A stretch of DNA of 64,000 nt from Abelmoschus esculentus (lineage: Eukaryota > Streptophyta > Magnoliopsida > Malvales > Malvaceae), in NCBI GenBank assembly GCA_035048815.1, contig JAUCBN010000017.1, positions 17,294,936-17,358,935 of the forward strand, in the 5' to 3' direction. The notes under the pieces were generated by a model. The model did no database searches, was not told the origin of the DNA, and saw only the letters and a program-made list of their open reading frames with translations. A program made the translations under genes and the position numbers. Position 1 is the first letter of the stretch; the number at the start of each line of letters is the position of its first letter. Positions 38,654-51,478 of the stretch are shown here, piece after piece.

Positions 38654-40438
38654 TTAGCCATTCACTTCAATCTCCGGTGCGAAAACTAGTCCCTCGCCCA
38701 GTTCTTGCATCAGTAATTCGAAGACGGCACGTTCGACTTCGATCGTAGTTTCTCTGATCTGTTCTTCATTTCCCTTCCAACCCTCAAGCTGATCTCTTCT
38801 GAAATCTTGTTCCACCATCATATCGATGGTGTTCCACTCCACATCTTCCCATGAATCAAGCCTTTTGCGTACCCTTTCGGCCGCTGCTTGTTTATCGATG
38901 TATACGTCACGTTGAGACATTTTCTCTTCCTCGGCAATGAGATCGGATACTAGCCTTTTCATGCAATCGGGGACATGTTTTAGATTGTAGCCATCGGTGT
39001 TCATTTCACTTTGTGATGAAGACGACTCATCATCTTGCTCTTGTTCTAACATTCTTTTCTTGAGCTCCATCGGATCCAATTCGGCCAGCTTCTCGAATCT
39101 ACGAAGTTTATGCAGAAACTGCTGCTTAGCTCCTGGTGATAAAACAAGGACAAGCAAGAAAAGGGCATCAGTATAATGGTAAAACCAGACCAAAAATTAA
39201 GTTTTTCCAACAGGAACACAGAATTTTTTCATGAAGATGATTAAAATATCCCAACAATTAGGGAAGGATCTCCTAACTATGAAATGTTATGACAAGCAAC
39301 AGTTCTGTTACAACAGATCACTTTAACCTACCTTGGTGTACAAGCTAAACATCTAATGGCAACAAAATCCCCCTGGATCCTACACATATACCAACTTCTT
39401 CTATATACCTATGGCTAACAAGTTTAAGCATTGAGAGCAATTCAAAATAAACGTACTTTGTACTATTGCATAGGTGTATTCAAGATCGTCATCGTCGTCG
39501 TCAACATGTATATCATCATCCTCGAATGGACGGTCCAAAACAGAAACAGGACTGCATTGTTCTTCTTCTTCTTCACCGTGCAATCTTTTTAAGCTCTGTA
39601 ATTCATAAGTTTCCTTCTCCTGTTACAGACCAGTACAGCAGCCATAGATTAAAATTAGAAATCAGATGGGCTGAATTCACAATTAATTATAAGTAATCTT
39701 TGAATTAAATTTACTCACCTCTCTTCCATGGCGGCTAGGAGATGGGATTGTTTGAAGCACGAAATGGAAAGGACTTTGAGAAAAGTGCTTAGCAGCAGCA
39801 GAGCTATGTTCTAAAACTCCATTGTACATTAAATTATCTTCAAAATCATCTGTTTGTCTACAGCTACACGAAGTACACAAGGCCATATCCATGGATTTTT
39901 CTTCATTGCAAGAGCTTGGAAACCCCATTTCACATCCACTTTTCTCTTCACTTATTTTGCTGTTTTCCTCCACAGCTGAATCCCACATCAAAATTCCCTT
40001 CACTGAAACTTCTGCTCCACCATTAACTGTTCCGCGCTTTGGGTTTTTTGCACGATGCTTTAACCTCCTTAGAATGGAACCAAATATCCCAGAAGCAGCG
40101 CCATTGCTGTTTTTGTTTCGGGATTTGGTTTTTGCTGAAGATTGGTTTTGAATCCTAAGAGCAGCTTCAAGGAGAAATATAGCATTGGGGGTTTTAGCTT
40201 CAAATAAAAGGGGTTTCTTTATCAAGTCTGGCGAATCATTGGAGGTGTAAAGGCAAGCTTTTTTGCAGAAATTCGAAGGAAAATTTTAGTTTTTGGAGAT
40301 GGGTTTTAGTTGTTTGGATAGAAAATGGATTGTAGATGATGATTTTTGTAATCGACAACGCATATCAGCAATATAATTCTCCAGAATAAATGGCTCTTGA
40401 TCCTCTTGGAGTAACTCGTGCAAATGTTTTTGAGCCAT
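38654..40438 (-). CDS. DUF4378 / TRM-like protein, with an in-frame stop in exon 1
   Basis: Likely member of the plant TRM/DUF4378 family, some of which recruit TON1 and PP2A to microtubule arrays; a role for this gene is inferred only. Exons are 40438-39719, 39619-39457 and 39132-38654. Seen: N-terminal MAQKHLHELLQEDQEPFILE, PNAIFLLEAALRIQ, a SPVSVLDRPF motif followed by an acidic run (DDDIHVDDDDDD), and a DUF4378-like C-terminus (VRKRLDSWEDVEWNTIDMMVEQDF, FELLMQELGEGLV). The frame from the homologous ATG at 40438 would give 453 codons but holds a TAA at 40288-40286 (codon 51). The sequence on both sides is family-like (KPISKN, stop, NFPSNFCKKACL). Either the gene is a pseudogene or nonsense allele, or translation starts at ATG 40225 and yields 382 residues, or the base is a sequence error. 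Splice sites are intact. Confidence 0.75.
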
Positions 40439-43400
40439 CATCAAAATTCAAAAACTTTTCCCTTAGACAATATAAATAGAAGAGAATTCAGGTCTAAACC
40501 AGAAAAAAAAACGCAGAAAAAGATCAGATTTTTGATTTAAGAAGAAGGTGGGCTATAAATTAATAAAGAAGAAACTAGTAATAATGGAAGGAGAGAGGAG
40601 AGTTCGTGAATTCAATCTTTACTATCCAGGTAAAAATGATGAAAGTGGAATAATTTCTATAAAATAATTCCTGAAAATATATAAATTTCTATAAATCAAA
40701 TTAAAATAAAATTAATTTTTTATATTAAATCAAATCGAATTAAATAATTCAGTTTTCTAAGTTAAATTTTACTCACTTTAATTAAAATACATCTAAACTA
40801 ATCTAGATATTTCCTCTTTTAATAAAATCAGCTGTTTTTATTAAAATAATTAAATATTTATTTCTAAATTAAACCTTTTCAAAATTATATAAATAAAAAA
40901 AACTAGATATTTCCTTACAAACCTGCTTTACTGTTCACGTTTAAAACATGTCATGAAATTAACTCTTTTCGCTTTATTTTTTTATTTGAACTTGGCTTCC
41001 TAGTTGCTTCTACGATTTTTGTTTTTTTTTTAGAAAAATACAATAAATAAATAAACAAACAAATATATAAAGTTAGGAAATCCAAATGGGCCCCTTCCCC
41101 CTGGCCTTTTAAAACAAATTTCACTAAAGATAAGAAAGGTAACAGTGACCTATGAAGGCATTGCACCGTCAATACATCTATTTTTTAAAGCTTTGTCCGC
41201 TTCACTCGTGGACAAGTATCCACGTGTCAGACACTGTCGGCCACTTTGTCCGTACCTCGTGTATGGACCCTAAGCCTCCACAATACCAATTACCAATCCC
41301 TGTTGGCCCACCCACTTTTTTAAGTCAAACATTTTTTTATTTATTTTGTTGATATATTTTTAAAAGTGTTTATATTCGGTTCTAATTCGTTTAAATTTTT
41401 AATATTAAATTTATGTTTTTTAATGTATTTTGTATTTGTTTGTTTAATGTTGACGAGTATTATTGTTTGTATGTCTTTTAACATGTTTATTTATATATTC
41501 GTCAAAATAATAAAATTATATTATTAATCCTTAATCTTTTAAGTTTCACAATTTGAACTTTAAAATTTTTTCATGTGTTTAATTTAGTCACTATCTTTAT
41601 CAATATTTAACATGTAAAATAAAGGAAATGAGAATGAGGTAAACAAGCTTAAAAAAGAGTTGATAAACGGAATTTTTAAATAAGTTTGTTCATGAATGTA
41701 AATAAATCGAATATATTTTTATTTATGTTCATTTATTTATTAAATTAATATAAAATTTTTGTTCATATTCATATATTTAACTTAATAAATGAATATTATA
41801 CAAATAGTTATATTTATTTAGACCCTCTAGTTAAAAATAACTAACCATTAGGTTAGATCAAAATTTGAAACTTAATCTTATTAAAAATATTAGAAATTTA
41901 AATTAGGATTGTAAATGAGAGAAAATATATCGTGAGTTATTCGAGCTCGACTTAGTCAAAGCTCGATTTTATTGGACTCTACTCGAGCTTGAACTCGACT
42001 TGTGCTCTTAACGAGTTCAAACTGAGTTACTTGATATTCGACTCGAAAAACTCGAAAGCTATTCGAAATCAATAATAATACTAATATATAATTATTAGTA
42101 TTAAATAATGGTTTATATTTCAAACTCGAGCTTTTCGAGTTCGAGTTCAAACTTAATATTCTTGAACTCACGAGTTTTTAGCAAGTCGAGCTCAGTTGCA
42201 AGCATTTTAAGTTCAAATCAAACTCAACACTAATCGAACTCGACTCAATTCGTTTACGTCATATTTGAATCACGTTAAATATTTTTTAATAGTGTCGATA
42301 TTTCCAAATTGTATTAATTGATATTCAAAGTTCAATCAATATTTAAGAAATGAGATTTAATAAGTTTGCCAGCTTGGAATATATAAAATATATTCGGATT
42401 TTAGTGTATGCAATCCATTTGAACATCATATTTAGATCACGTTTAACTTGTGCATGAAACAACAACAATTATTAGTATTGGAATGAGAAATAATCACGTG
42501 CAATTAGTTTAGGGTTCATGCATGTAGAGTAGTTGAAGGAAATGTGGAGGTGGCTTCTGATTCTCAACTCTTTTAAGAAATTATTCAAAATAATATGATT
42601 ATATGAGCCCAACGGGCTCAATTATGGACACATCATATAAATCATCCAACGTTTTTTTTTTAAAAAAAAGCCCATGATTGAGATTTGAGATGAACATCGA
42701 GACAAATATGAAGCGTATAGATACAAATTATGTACTGGAATAATAGATAATCTCGAACCGACTTTATCTACAAACAAAAAAGTTATAAGAATTTAACTAT
42801 AAATCTTATAGAAAATCTGACCCTAATTCAGAGTAGACATACATAATACATACAAGTTAGACAGAGAGTGATATTTTAAATGACGGACGGATAACGCATA
42901 AGAATCTATCCTTGAGAGAGGAACAACATGTGTTAATATCTCGTAGGCTAAGGAATAATAAGAAGAATTTACCTGAGAATTATAGGTAATACAACTATAA
43001 ATCTCATAAAGAATTAGATTTTAACTTAAGATGAACGTTGACGACACTCTTAACATATGCAAATCAGAGAAAGAATGAAAAATAACAAATGAGTAAATAA
43101 TGCATAAAAAATTATTATTAAAAATGAAATAATAACTATTAATATTATTCAGATCGATAAAAAATCCGTTTAAAAAGAGACTTGCGTCTTATTAGCTAAT
43201 TGATGAGACAAGTGGGTTATTTATTTTCCAACACATGCAAATGTTGTACATTTTCATGATTCTAAAACTCTTAATCTCTTAGTATTTGTTCCCCCAACCC
43301 CCAACACCATTTTACCCACCAATCTTTTATCAACCAAAACCATCTTATATTCATGTTATTTTTCTCTTCAGACAAGACATTTAATCATTTTAATTTACTC

Positions 43401-45239
43401 ATATTTTAATTATTATTATTTCATGTGTCACTTGTGGTACATTTCCAAGACCCTCTTTTTATCTGTTCTCCTTTGTGGTGTTGTCTTCTTCCTTTTTTGT
43501 CACTTTCATTACATAACACTGAACAGTGTGTCCAAATAAAGCAGCTGACCATCATTTTCAATCCCTAGTCATCACTTAAAAGACCCTGTTCTTGTTAAAC
43601 AAAAGAAATGGGATTATCAGCACATGCATGCGTAATTAATAAATATAAATACTTTTTTATACATAAATATTATTGAATTTTTATTAAATTTATAGAAAAA
43701 TATAATTAAATCGTAATTAATAATTAAAATAATTGAATTAAATAATTTAAAGATTTTTACAACCCAAAATAAAAAAATAAAAATTTCTATGAAAATAAGT
43801 ATACCTATAAAATTCAGAAGCTTAATATCCTTATCTTTGTCCAAACGAGACGCATACCGAAAAAAAAAGAGTTGTAAACGATCCAAACTATCATGCAAAA
43901 AATATCACTACCCAAGATTGATTTCATCGGTAAATGACCATCAACCGAGTGAGGATAAATCTTTTTAAGTGATCACCGACAAAAACATAAATCAGAAAAT
44001 TAATATCTATTGAATCTCTGAACAACAATCGATCGTTAGGGTACGCTGAAACATACCACAAAGACAGATGAATCAAATCACAAAACAAAAACAAAAACAT
44101 GAAAAAAAAGTGTCACAAAGACAGAAACAATATGCTATAAAACAGAGATTATTATTAAAAATCAGAAATAAAAACAAAAAAATAATAGATTCGATGATCA
44201 ACAATCAATATTAAAATTAATCAATCGTGGTTTAAAGGAATTGATCAAAGTAAAGTACAGCTAAAAAATATCTTGAGAGAAAAAAAAGCGGCTTAAGTTT
44301 TTTTAAGTTATATTTTAATAAATATAATTACTTTGCTTACTCATTTGAATTAGATTTCTAATTAGTATGATTAAAATTAATTACATTTTCAAAGGGCAGG
44401 AGACACATCCTATATTGCATTCGTGTCACTTAATTTCTGCCACCAAACAATAAAGTGATTGGGGTCTCATATTAATTAATGTGACCTAGTAAATGTGTGG
44501 TTCAAAACATGGCATTGACCCATAGTATAATTTTTCGTTAGTTGGGTAGTGTTTTTCACGTTTATTTATTTTGGACGGATAAAATTTACGTTTTCCATTT
44601 TTATCCTTATTTTTAAACCGACGGTAACATTAATGGGTGTTAATCGTCAATCACAAATAATATATATTTTATATATTATTTTATTATTATTTGTAAGTTA
44701 TAATAAGAATATTTTTATTTTGTTTTTAATCTTTATATATTTTATTATATTTTTGTTTTTATGATATATTTTTATATCATATTTTATATTTATTTTTATG
44801 ATTGTTTGATGTTTATACATATATTTTCACGATGTTAATTTTTTTAAATTTTTATAAATAATTTGATCATATTTTATTGTTGATAATATTATAAGAACTG
44901 TGTAACAAAATAATACGTAAAATCACTTATTTTTTTTATAGATTTTTATAATTAATTAATAAAATCAATTAAGTAAGGCCGTCATGGATTTAATTATAAA
45001 ATCAAATTAATTAAAATTGACTTAGCTAGCATTGAGAAATGAGAATCTCTTACCTTACTCTCATCCTTAGCGCGTAAGACACGCACTTCACTTAATCCAA
45101 GTCCCAAATGGCATATATATGGTTTCCCGGAAAATTTCCAATTCCTCTGCTCCCGTTTTTCCTTGCTCTCCTTCCCCGTTATTTGCTATATATATTTCTT
45201 TAAAAAAATCGTTCAGTTTTGACTAAGTCTAGTAGAAAA
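40439..45239. other. Long intergenic stretch, no gene recognised
   Basis: AT-rich. A 'CGAGCTCGA'-type inverted-repeat relic lies at about 41925-42265. A G-box-like CCACGTGTC sits near 41220. The final 150 bases, pyrimidine-rich with a TATATATAT run near 45188, are the likely promoter/leader of the IQM gene. Confidence 0.45.
41925..42265. repeat. CGAG/CTCG-rich inverted-repeat relic
   Basis: Many paired motifs such as TTCGAGCTCGACTT, CTCGAGCTTGAACTCGACTT, CGAGCTTTTCGAGTTCGAG and AGCAAGTCGAGCTC. It resembles the 51.48-52.08 kb element, but its termini are not clear. Confidence 0.4.
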
Positions 45240-48079
45240 ATGGAAGTAATTGAAACTCAAGCACCTGTTTCGAGTTTCGATCTCCAGTCAAAGTCTCCGT
45301 GTTATGACATTTCCTCCTCCGATCCTCAAAGCAACGGCTTACCTGCTGGATCCGAATTTATTTCCATGGATAGTCCGAACGGAGCAACGGAATCGGGTTT
45401 CCCGTTCGGAAATAATGGAGGTGGTTTGGAAATGCAACTGGAACCGTTGTCCGACGGCCGAGATTCTCCGAGCTTGAATCACACGCGCGGTGACGGTTAT
45501 TGTCATTCCAACGCCGTCGTTAGGGTACAGAAGGTGTATAGGAGTTACCGGACACGGCGCATGTTAGCGGACTCCGCCGTTGTTGCTGAAGAACTCTGGT
45601 ACTACTTTCATAAAAATAAATGTCTTCGCCTCTCTTAAAAAAATCCTAATTTTCTTGATTATCATTAATAATATTAATTTTCAGGTGGCTGGCTTTGGAT
45701 TATGCAAGGCTTAATCACAGCACAATTTCTTTTTTTAATTATTTGAAACCAGAAACTGCTGCTTCAAGGTGGAATCGCGTTGGCTTAAATGCTTCTAAGG
45801 TAAAAAAAAAAAAAAAATTACATTAAAATTCTGCTTATTCTCCATGCCCAGTCTTTTTTTTGTTGTTAATTTTCACAAATTGTTGGATTTTTAAAATATT
45901 TTCGTAAATTTAATCTGAGAATTTTGGCAGGTCGGAAAAGGGTTGTCCATAGACGCCAAAGCACAGAAATTGGCTTTTCAACATTGGATTGAAGCTGTAA
46001 TTTACTCTTCCTTGCTTAAATTATGAACCTTATGCCAAATTAATATAGAGATCAAATTTCAAACATATTCATAATAGAGGGACTAAATCCATAATTTGAC
46101 CCAATCCTTTCAACTATTTTGGATTATTTCATTGATGGAATCCATTTTGTTAACTGTAGATCGATCCACGACATCGTTATGGCCACAACCTACATATTTA
46201 CTACGATGAATGGTGTAAAGCTGATGCAGGTCAACCATTTTTCTACTGGTATGCCGCCCCAAACTTGTGAATTTTATTTTCTTTAATTGTTCTTGGACTT
46301 TTGGGGTAAATTATGATTTCATCCCTGTTCTATACTCAACCTGAAATGTAGTTCATGTACTTTAATTTGGTCATCATGCTATTGTTAATGTTATGCTTTA
46401 GTCCAGATCAAGAGCAATATTTTTGTTTCGTGTAGGTTAGATATAGGGGATGGCAAAGAGGTTGATCTCAAAAAATGTCCAAGATCGAAGCTTCGACAAC
46501 AATGCATCAAGTATCTCGGACCGGTACGTTGCCACTCGTTTTTGATTCAATCTAGATTTTATATTTTCCAAATGAGATGAAAGAAATTGACAATTCCTTT
46601 GCTGGTGTTGTAAACAGCAAGAAAGGGAACATTATGAGTACATTGTTGTTGAAGGAAGGATTATCCATAAACAAACTAGAAATGTCCTTGATACATTCAA
46701 AGGATTGAAAGAGGCTAAGTGGATATTTGTTATGAGCACCTCGAAGAAATTGTATGCTGGAGAGGTAAATTGTCTGACTCGAACGGCAACTGTTTGATTG
46801 TTTACCTACTAGGTTTATAGAAACCCGACAATGTCTTTTTTGGTACCCTGCAGAAGAAGAAAGGGATGTTTCATCATTCTAGTTTCTTAGCTGGGGGAGC
46901 CACGTTGGCAGCCGGTAGATTGGTGGTGGAGCAGGGGATACTAAAGGTAAATTTGCCAGTAATGATGGTTGCATTTGAAATGCTGGATGTCTGATACATT
47001 GTAGGAGACCTGATTTCATTTGTTTCTTCGGTTCATAATGGTTTGAGATTTGGTACTGTACTCGGATTTTGTTACCTGCTGCCGATATTGATAGTTGCAT
47101 TTGGATGGCTTGAAATCTTATACAAGATATTGAGAGTTCGAGACCTGATTTTATTCGGTTTTCGGTTCATAATGATTTAGGATTCAGTAGTGTATTCCAT
47201 TTTTGTTGCCTGTTATTGATATTGGTGGTTGCATTTGAATGGCTCATATATGATACAATGTTCTGATGCATCGAAACCTGATTTCTTTCATTTTTTAGTC
47301 CATCTCTGCATATAGTGGACATTACCGGCCGACGGACGATAGTCTCAACTGTTTTCTTTCATTTCTGAAGGAGAATGGAGTGAACCTCGGCGTAGTTGAG
47401 GTAGACTTTCAATCTATCCATTTTCTCATCAGCATATATCAAATTTGTGAAATTGCAGGACTTGTATCATGCATTTTCCTTCTCCAACTCCTGTAATAAA
47501 CACAATGACTTACCCTTATTTCATTTTCAGATTCGTCGGGCCACTGATGATTCCGATAGCTATGATGATGGCAAATCCAGCAATAATGTTACTGCTTCCA
47601 AATTTCCATCAAGCTCGGTGCCTACTGAACCCGAGATCAATAATGAAGAGAATAATTTGTCATTAGAATCAACTGAAACTAACCAACCAGAGACCACAAA
47701 TACTTACACAAGGACTTTATCTGGTGGTCTTCAGAGCCCAAGAACTGAGGTGCCTAAAACTGCTATATTACAAAGGATCAACTCGAAGAAGGCGACGAAA
47801 TCATACCAACTGGGACATCAGCTGTCACTGAAATGGTCAACCGGTGCTGGGCCAAGGATCGGGTGTGTTGCCGATTACCCTGCGGAACTGAGACAACAAG
47901 CACTAGAGTTTGTCAACTTATCCCCAAGAACGCCAAACACCCCTTTGCCATTCTTGACTCCAAGAACACCACGTACTCCTACGACACCATCTGGATACAG
48001 GAACCCCTGTAACCTTGCACCGATTGCAACTCGGCCAACTCCGAACGAATCGAATAGCAATGGGATTCCTGGCATATGA
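45240..48079 (+). CDS. IQM family (IQ-motif, calmodulin-binding type) protein
   Basis: Plant-specific IQM proteins bind calmodulin, and several take part in stress and hormone responses. Nine exons (45240-45598, 45685-45799, 45931-45996, 46160-46248, 46436-46523, 46618-46764, 46854-46946, 47299-47400, 47531-48079) give 535 residues with consistent phase. A single IQ-like motif RVQKVYRSYRTRR lies at about residues 95-107. The conserved IQM core follows: ELWWLALDYARLNHSTISFF, ASRWNRVGLNASKVGKGLS, HWIEAIDPRHRYGHNLHIYYDEW, FFYWLDIGDGKEVDL, ISAYSGHYRPTDDSL. The C-terminal tail is low-complexity and ends in a Pro/Thr/Arg-rich block (TPRTPRTPTTPSG). The ATG at 45240 is the first in frame. The exact IQM number cannot be decided from one sequence. 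Confidence 0.93.
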
Positions 48080-48872
48080 GTGTAATACATACACCATGAA
48101 CCTTCCATTTAGTGATGTAAATATTTGTTCTGCTTTAATGTCACTTCAGGCTCTTTGAAATGGCTTTTAGTATTAGTGAAGAAATAATGTGGACCTGTAC
48201 AAGATAAATGATAAGTGTTCGACCTATTTGATCGTAGCTCCGGTTTATTATAGTTTTGGTATCTACTCTAATAAGCAATAATCTTGATTTAATTTGATTT
48301 TTAGATGTTTAAAATTTTTTATTAATTTAAAAAATATTTTAATAATATTTTTATTAAAGTGATTTTTTAAAAAAATTATGCATCCTATTAATTATAAAAT
48401 AAGGGACTTATTTAACAAAATTTCTAAAATCTTTAAAATGCCCATACTAGTAAAATTTACTACTCATTTCATCCAAATTTTTATGTCACACACAGTTTTA
48501 AGAAAAAATTATATAATATAAAATAATTAATTTTATCTTTTTAAAAATTTAAAAAATAAAATAAAAATAATTTATGTTAGAAAAATTGATTAATTTTTTT
48601 AACATGATATTCTAGATGAGATAATTTAAAAATAACTGAAAAATATAATTTTCAAAATATCTTCTACTATCCTCTAATTTTCTAATTTACGAAGCAAACA
48701 CGTCATCCTGTCCATCTCCCCAGGCCCAACACTAGAACTACTTGTGCAATAGTAAACAATCCAGACGAATAGTCAAAAGTACCCTCCTTTTCGTTAAGAT
48801 GCAAGGCACCAAGATTTGAAAGCACAAACTTGCCTTGCCCTGATCCCCCAAAAGGAATCGCAACAAAGAAAA
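48080..48872. other. IQM 3' flank and YIP1 leader
   Basis: AT-rich spacer, with the last 200 bases more GC-rich and likely promoter/5' UTR of the next gene. No gene seen. Confidence 0.45.
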
Positions 48873-49634
48873 ATGACCAAAGAATTCAATGTGCCGCCGG
48901 TCGTTTTTCCATCAGGCGGTGGAGTCAATCCCACCGTTGGAAACGTCAACCATCGCAGAGTCCCAACGGCTCCTTTCCAACCATCACGCCCTTCCTCCTC
49001 CTCCTCCATACCCTTCATGGCCTTCGATATAGGGTCGGTTCCCTCATCATCCGGACCCGTCGGCGGCATAATCTCCACATCAGCAGTATCCGGTTCCGGT
49101 TCTTTTGACGACGAAGAACCCCTCCTCGACGAACTGGGAATCCACCCGGACCAAATCTGGCACAAAACGAGATCCATCCTCAATCCCTTCCGAGTCAACG
49201 CGACGGCCCATAAAGACTCGGATCTGTCCGGCCCGATCTTCCTCTACCTGTCTTTCTGCTTATTCCAACTCCTCGGCGGCAAGATCCAGTTCGGCATAAT
49301 CCTCGGCTGGATCGTCGTCTCCTCGATTTTCCTCTACATCGTTTTCAACATGTTAGCGGGTCGCAACTACGGCAACCTAGATCTGCACACGTGTACGAGC
49401 GTGGTCGGTTATTGTCTTCTACCGGTGGTGATCTTTTCGGCAGCGTCTCTTTTTATCCCTCAAGGTAGCAGCGTCCCTATGTACGCCCTGGCTTGTTTTT
49501 TCGTGGTTTGGTCCACTAGGTCTTGCACCAATTTGATGGTGTCGCTTGCTGATGGAGGTGAAGAACACCGTGGTCTTATCGCGTACGCTTGTTTCTTGAT
49601 CTACGCTTTATTTTCCCTTCTCGTCATATTTTAG
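48873..49634 (+). CDS. YIP1-domain membrane protein (YIPF/YIP4-like)
   Basis: Yip1-family proteins are multi-span Golgi/TGN and ER membrane proteins that work with Rab GTPases in vesicle traffic. This single-exon gene encodes 253 residues. The N-terminal ~110 residues are cytosolic, Pro/Ser-rich, and end with the family motif EEPLLDELGIHPDQIWHKT. Five hydrophobic spans follow: LSGPIFLYLSFCLFQLL; FGIILGWIVVSSIFLYIVF; VVGYCLLPVVIFSAASLFI; MYALACFFVVWST; and a C-terminal span ending SLLVIF. The ATG at 48873 (MTKEFNVPP) is the first in frame. Codon use is clearly GC-richer than in neighbouring genes. A transposon-like element starts about 200 bp after the stop. Confidence 0.92.
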   Translation: MTKEFNVPPVVFPSGGGVNPTVGNVNHRRVPTAPFQPSRPSSSSSIPFMAFDIGSVPSSSGPVGGIISTSAVSGSGSFDDEEPLLDELGIHPDQIWHKTRSILNPFRVNATAHKDSDLSGPIFLYLSFCLFQLLGGKIQFGIILGWIVVSSIFLYIVFNMLAGRNYGNLDLHTCTSVVGYCLLPVVIFSAASLFIPQGSSVPMYALACFFVVWSTRSCTNLMVSLADGGEEHRGLIAYACFLIYALFSLLVIF

Positions 49635-49841
49635 CTGAAACTGATTCCCCTGTAGAACTAGGGTTTTAGGGGATTCTATGAATAATATGACAAGTTTTTT
49701 TAATTTCATATGTACAACGTTGCAGAATTTCGGTCGGTCGTTTCTGAATCTGAACTGAAAAATTCCTTTCCTTCACGATAATATCATTCTTATACTCAAT
49801 TCCCTTCAGATTCCTGAATCTATATGTGATGGCAAAAGCAA

Positions 49842-50370
49842 GGGTAGTTACCGAGAAAACCCCTAAAAAAAAGCCTAAAATAAGCCTAAATCTGTTTACT
49901 CGGTCACATTGTGCATATAAAATTATATACACAATTTCTTACAAAAAACTGTAAAAAAAAACGGTACATACATAAATTAGTACAAAAATAGTAAGGATTT
50001 GTGTTTGTATACAAATCCTTACAAAGTATACACAACGGTTTACGAAAACCGTAAGAAAAAAAGTATGTACACAAATCTTTACCACTTCAAAACCATGAGT
50101 TAGATTTGTGTACATACACATTTTTCTATAAGAATACACAATATGGCACGAAAACGGTAAGGATTTGTGTTTGTACACAAATCCTTACAAAGTATACACA
50201 ACGGTTTATGAAAACCGTAAGAAAAAATGTATGTACATAAATCCTTACCACTTCAAAATCATGAGCTCAAAGAATTTTTCAAGGGTAAAGATTTGTGTAC
50301 ATATATAATTTCTTACAAGAATATACAATATAGCACGAAAACGGTAAAAATTTGTGTTTATACATAAATC
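49842..50370 (-). mobile_element. Partial copy of the 187-bp-repeat Mutator-like family (inverse orientation)
   Basis: It starts GGGTAGTTACCGAGAAAACC, then CTAAA..GCC blocks, then TTTACTCGGTCACATT. This order is the reverse complement of the right end of the complete element at 56.3-58.1 kb. About two 187-bp units of the same satellite-like body follow; the phrase ACGGTAA recurs at 50154 and 50341, exactly 187 apart. The far terminal repeat and a target duplication could not be found, so the right border is uncertain and may extend to about 50460. Confidence 0.7.
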
Positions 50371-50484
50371 AATATTGTAGGGGTAAAAAATCAATGTTTA
50401 AAGGGCTCTATTAAAAGACTCTTTTTAAGTTTTTTTAGAAGGCTCTTTTTAGCCTCACCCAGAATCAACGTTGTAGGGGTAAAA
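50367..50484. repeat. Short direct duplication after element copy 1
   Basis: The phrase AATCAAxxTTGTAGGGGTAA occurs at 50367-50388 and 50463-50484, flanking about 74 bases of T/C-rich sequence. It could be a duplication around a small insertion. Confidence 0.4.
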
Positions 50485-50845
50485 GTCTTTGTTTTCCAGC
50501 ATGAAAGAAAGCAAATGATTCTGTTTGTGGCCGCTAATGCTTCCCAAACAGCTGTTAGACTGAAGCAACAGATTTTAATTACAACACTTGGAATGATTAT
50601 GACAGATATACAGAACAACACTTGGAAACACATATTTTATTACAAAATTTGAAGAAAAAAAAAATGATTGAACAGCAAAGAAACATACAAGATTTTTTTT
50701 AATATTTTTTTATATTTTTTAAAAATTTAATTTATTTATAATTTTATTTTCCTTTTTAATTATTTATATTTTATGTTCTATCCCTGCTTGCGTCCTCTTA
50801 AGTATTGCACTGTTACCACATCTTAAGTACTCGTAACCACGCTTA

Positions 50846-51468
50846 GGGGTGTTCAAACGATCGGTTCGATTAATCGATCGAATCGAACTTTTAAAATTTT
50901 ATTAACCGAAATTTTTTTCGTATTAACCGTTAATCGAACCGAAAAAAGTTTAAAAATTTTAAATTGAATAAAAAAAAGTTTGGTTAATCCGATCGGTTAA
51001 TCGAATTTTTTTAAAAATGGATAAATTACACAAATGGTAACTAAACTATGTTAAAATAATTTTTTAGGCACAAAACTTTCAAAATTATAAAAAACTCATT
51101 AGATTTATCGAATTATTACATTGATTTATCATACATTATAAATTATTAATAAATATTAAAAAATTTAATAATTATTTTTTTAATTTAATAAATTTAATTA
51201 TTATTTTGTACTAATTTTATAAAGTTTAATGATTATTTTATAATTTTTATAAATTTAATGACTAAAAATAAATATATAAAAATATATAATATATAAAAAT
51301 TTCGGTTAATTCGGTTAATTAACCGATTTCAAACTGAATTAACCGATAACCGAAGTTTCAAAAAATCATTAATCGTTAACTGATCCAATCTAAAATTAAT
51401 CGATCGATTAACCGAAAAAAAATTCGGTTCGGTCAGTTAATTCGGTTAACCGAAATTTTGAACACCCC
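50846..51468. mobile_element. ~620-bp inverted-repeat element A (GGGGTGTTC ends)
   Basis: Termini GGGGTGTTCAAACGATCGGT and, on the other side, its imperfect complement ending TTTGAACACCCC. The inner arms are rich in GGTTAATTCGGTTAA-type palindromic motifs. The flanks are TAACCACGCT (50834-50843) and TAACCATGCT (51469-51478), a 10-base near-duplication. Non-coding. Confidence 0.7.
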
Positions 51469-51478
51469 TAACCATGCT

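Noticed and set aside
43617..44764. Frames of 70-93 codons very rich in Ile, Phe and Tyr
   Set aside because: Composition simply reflects A/T runs; no recognisable domain.
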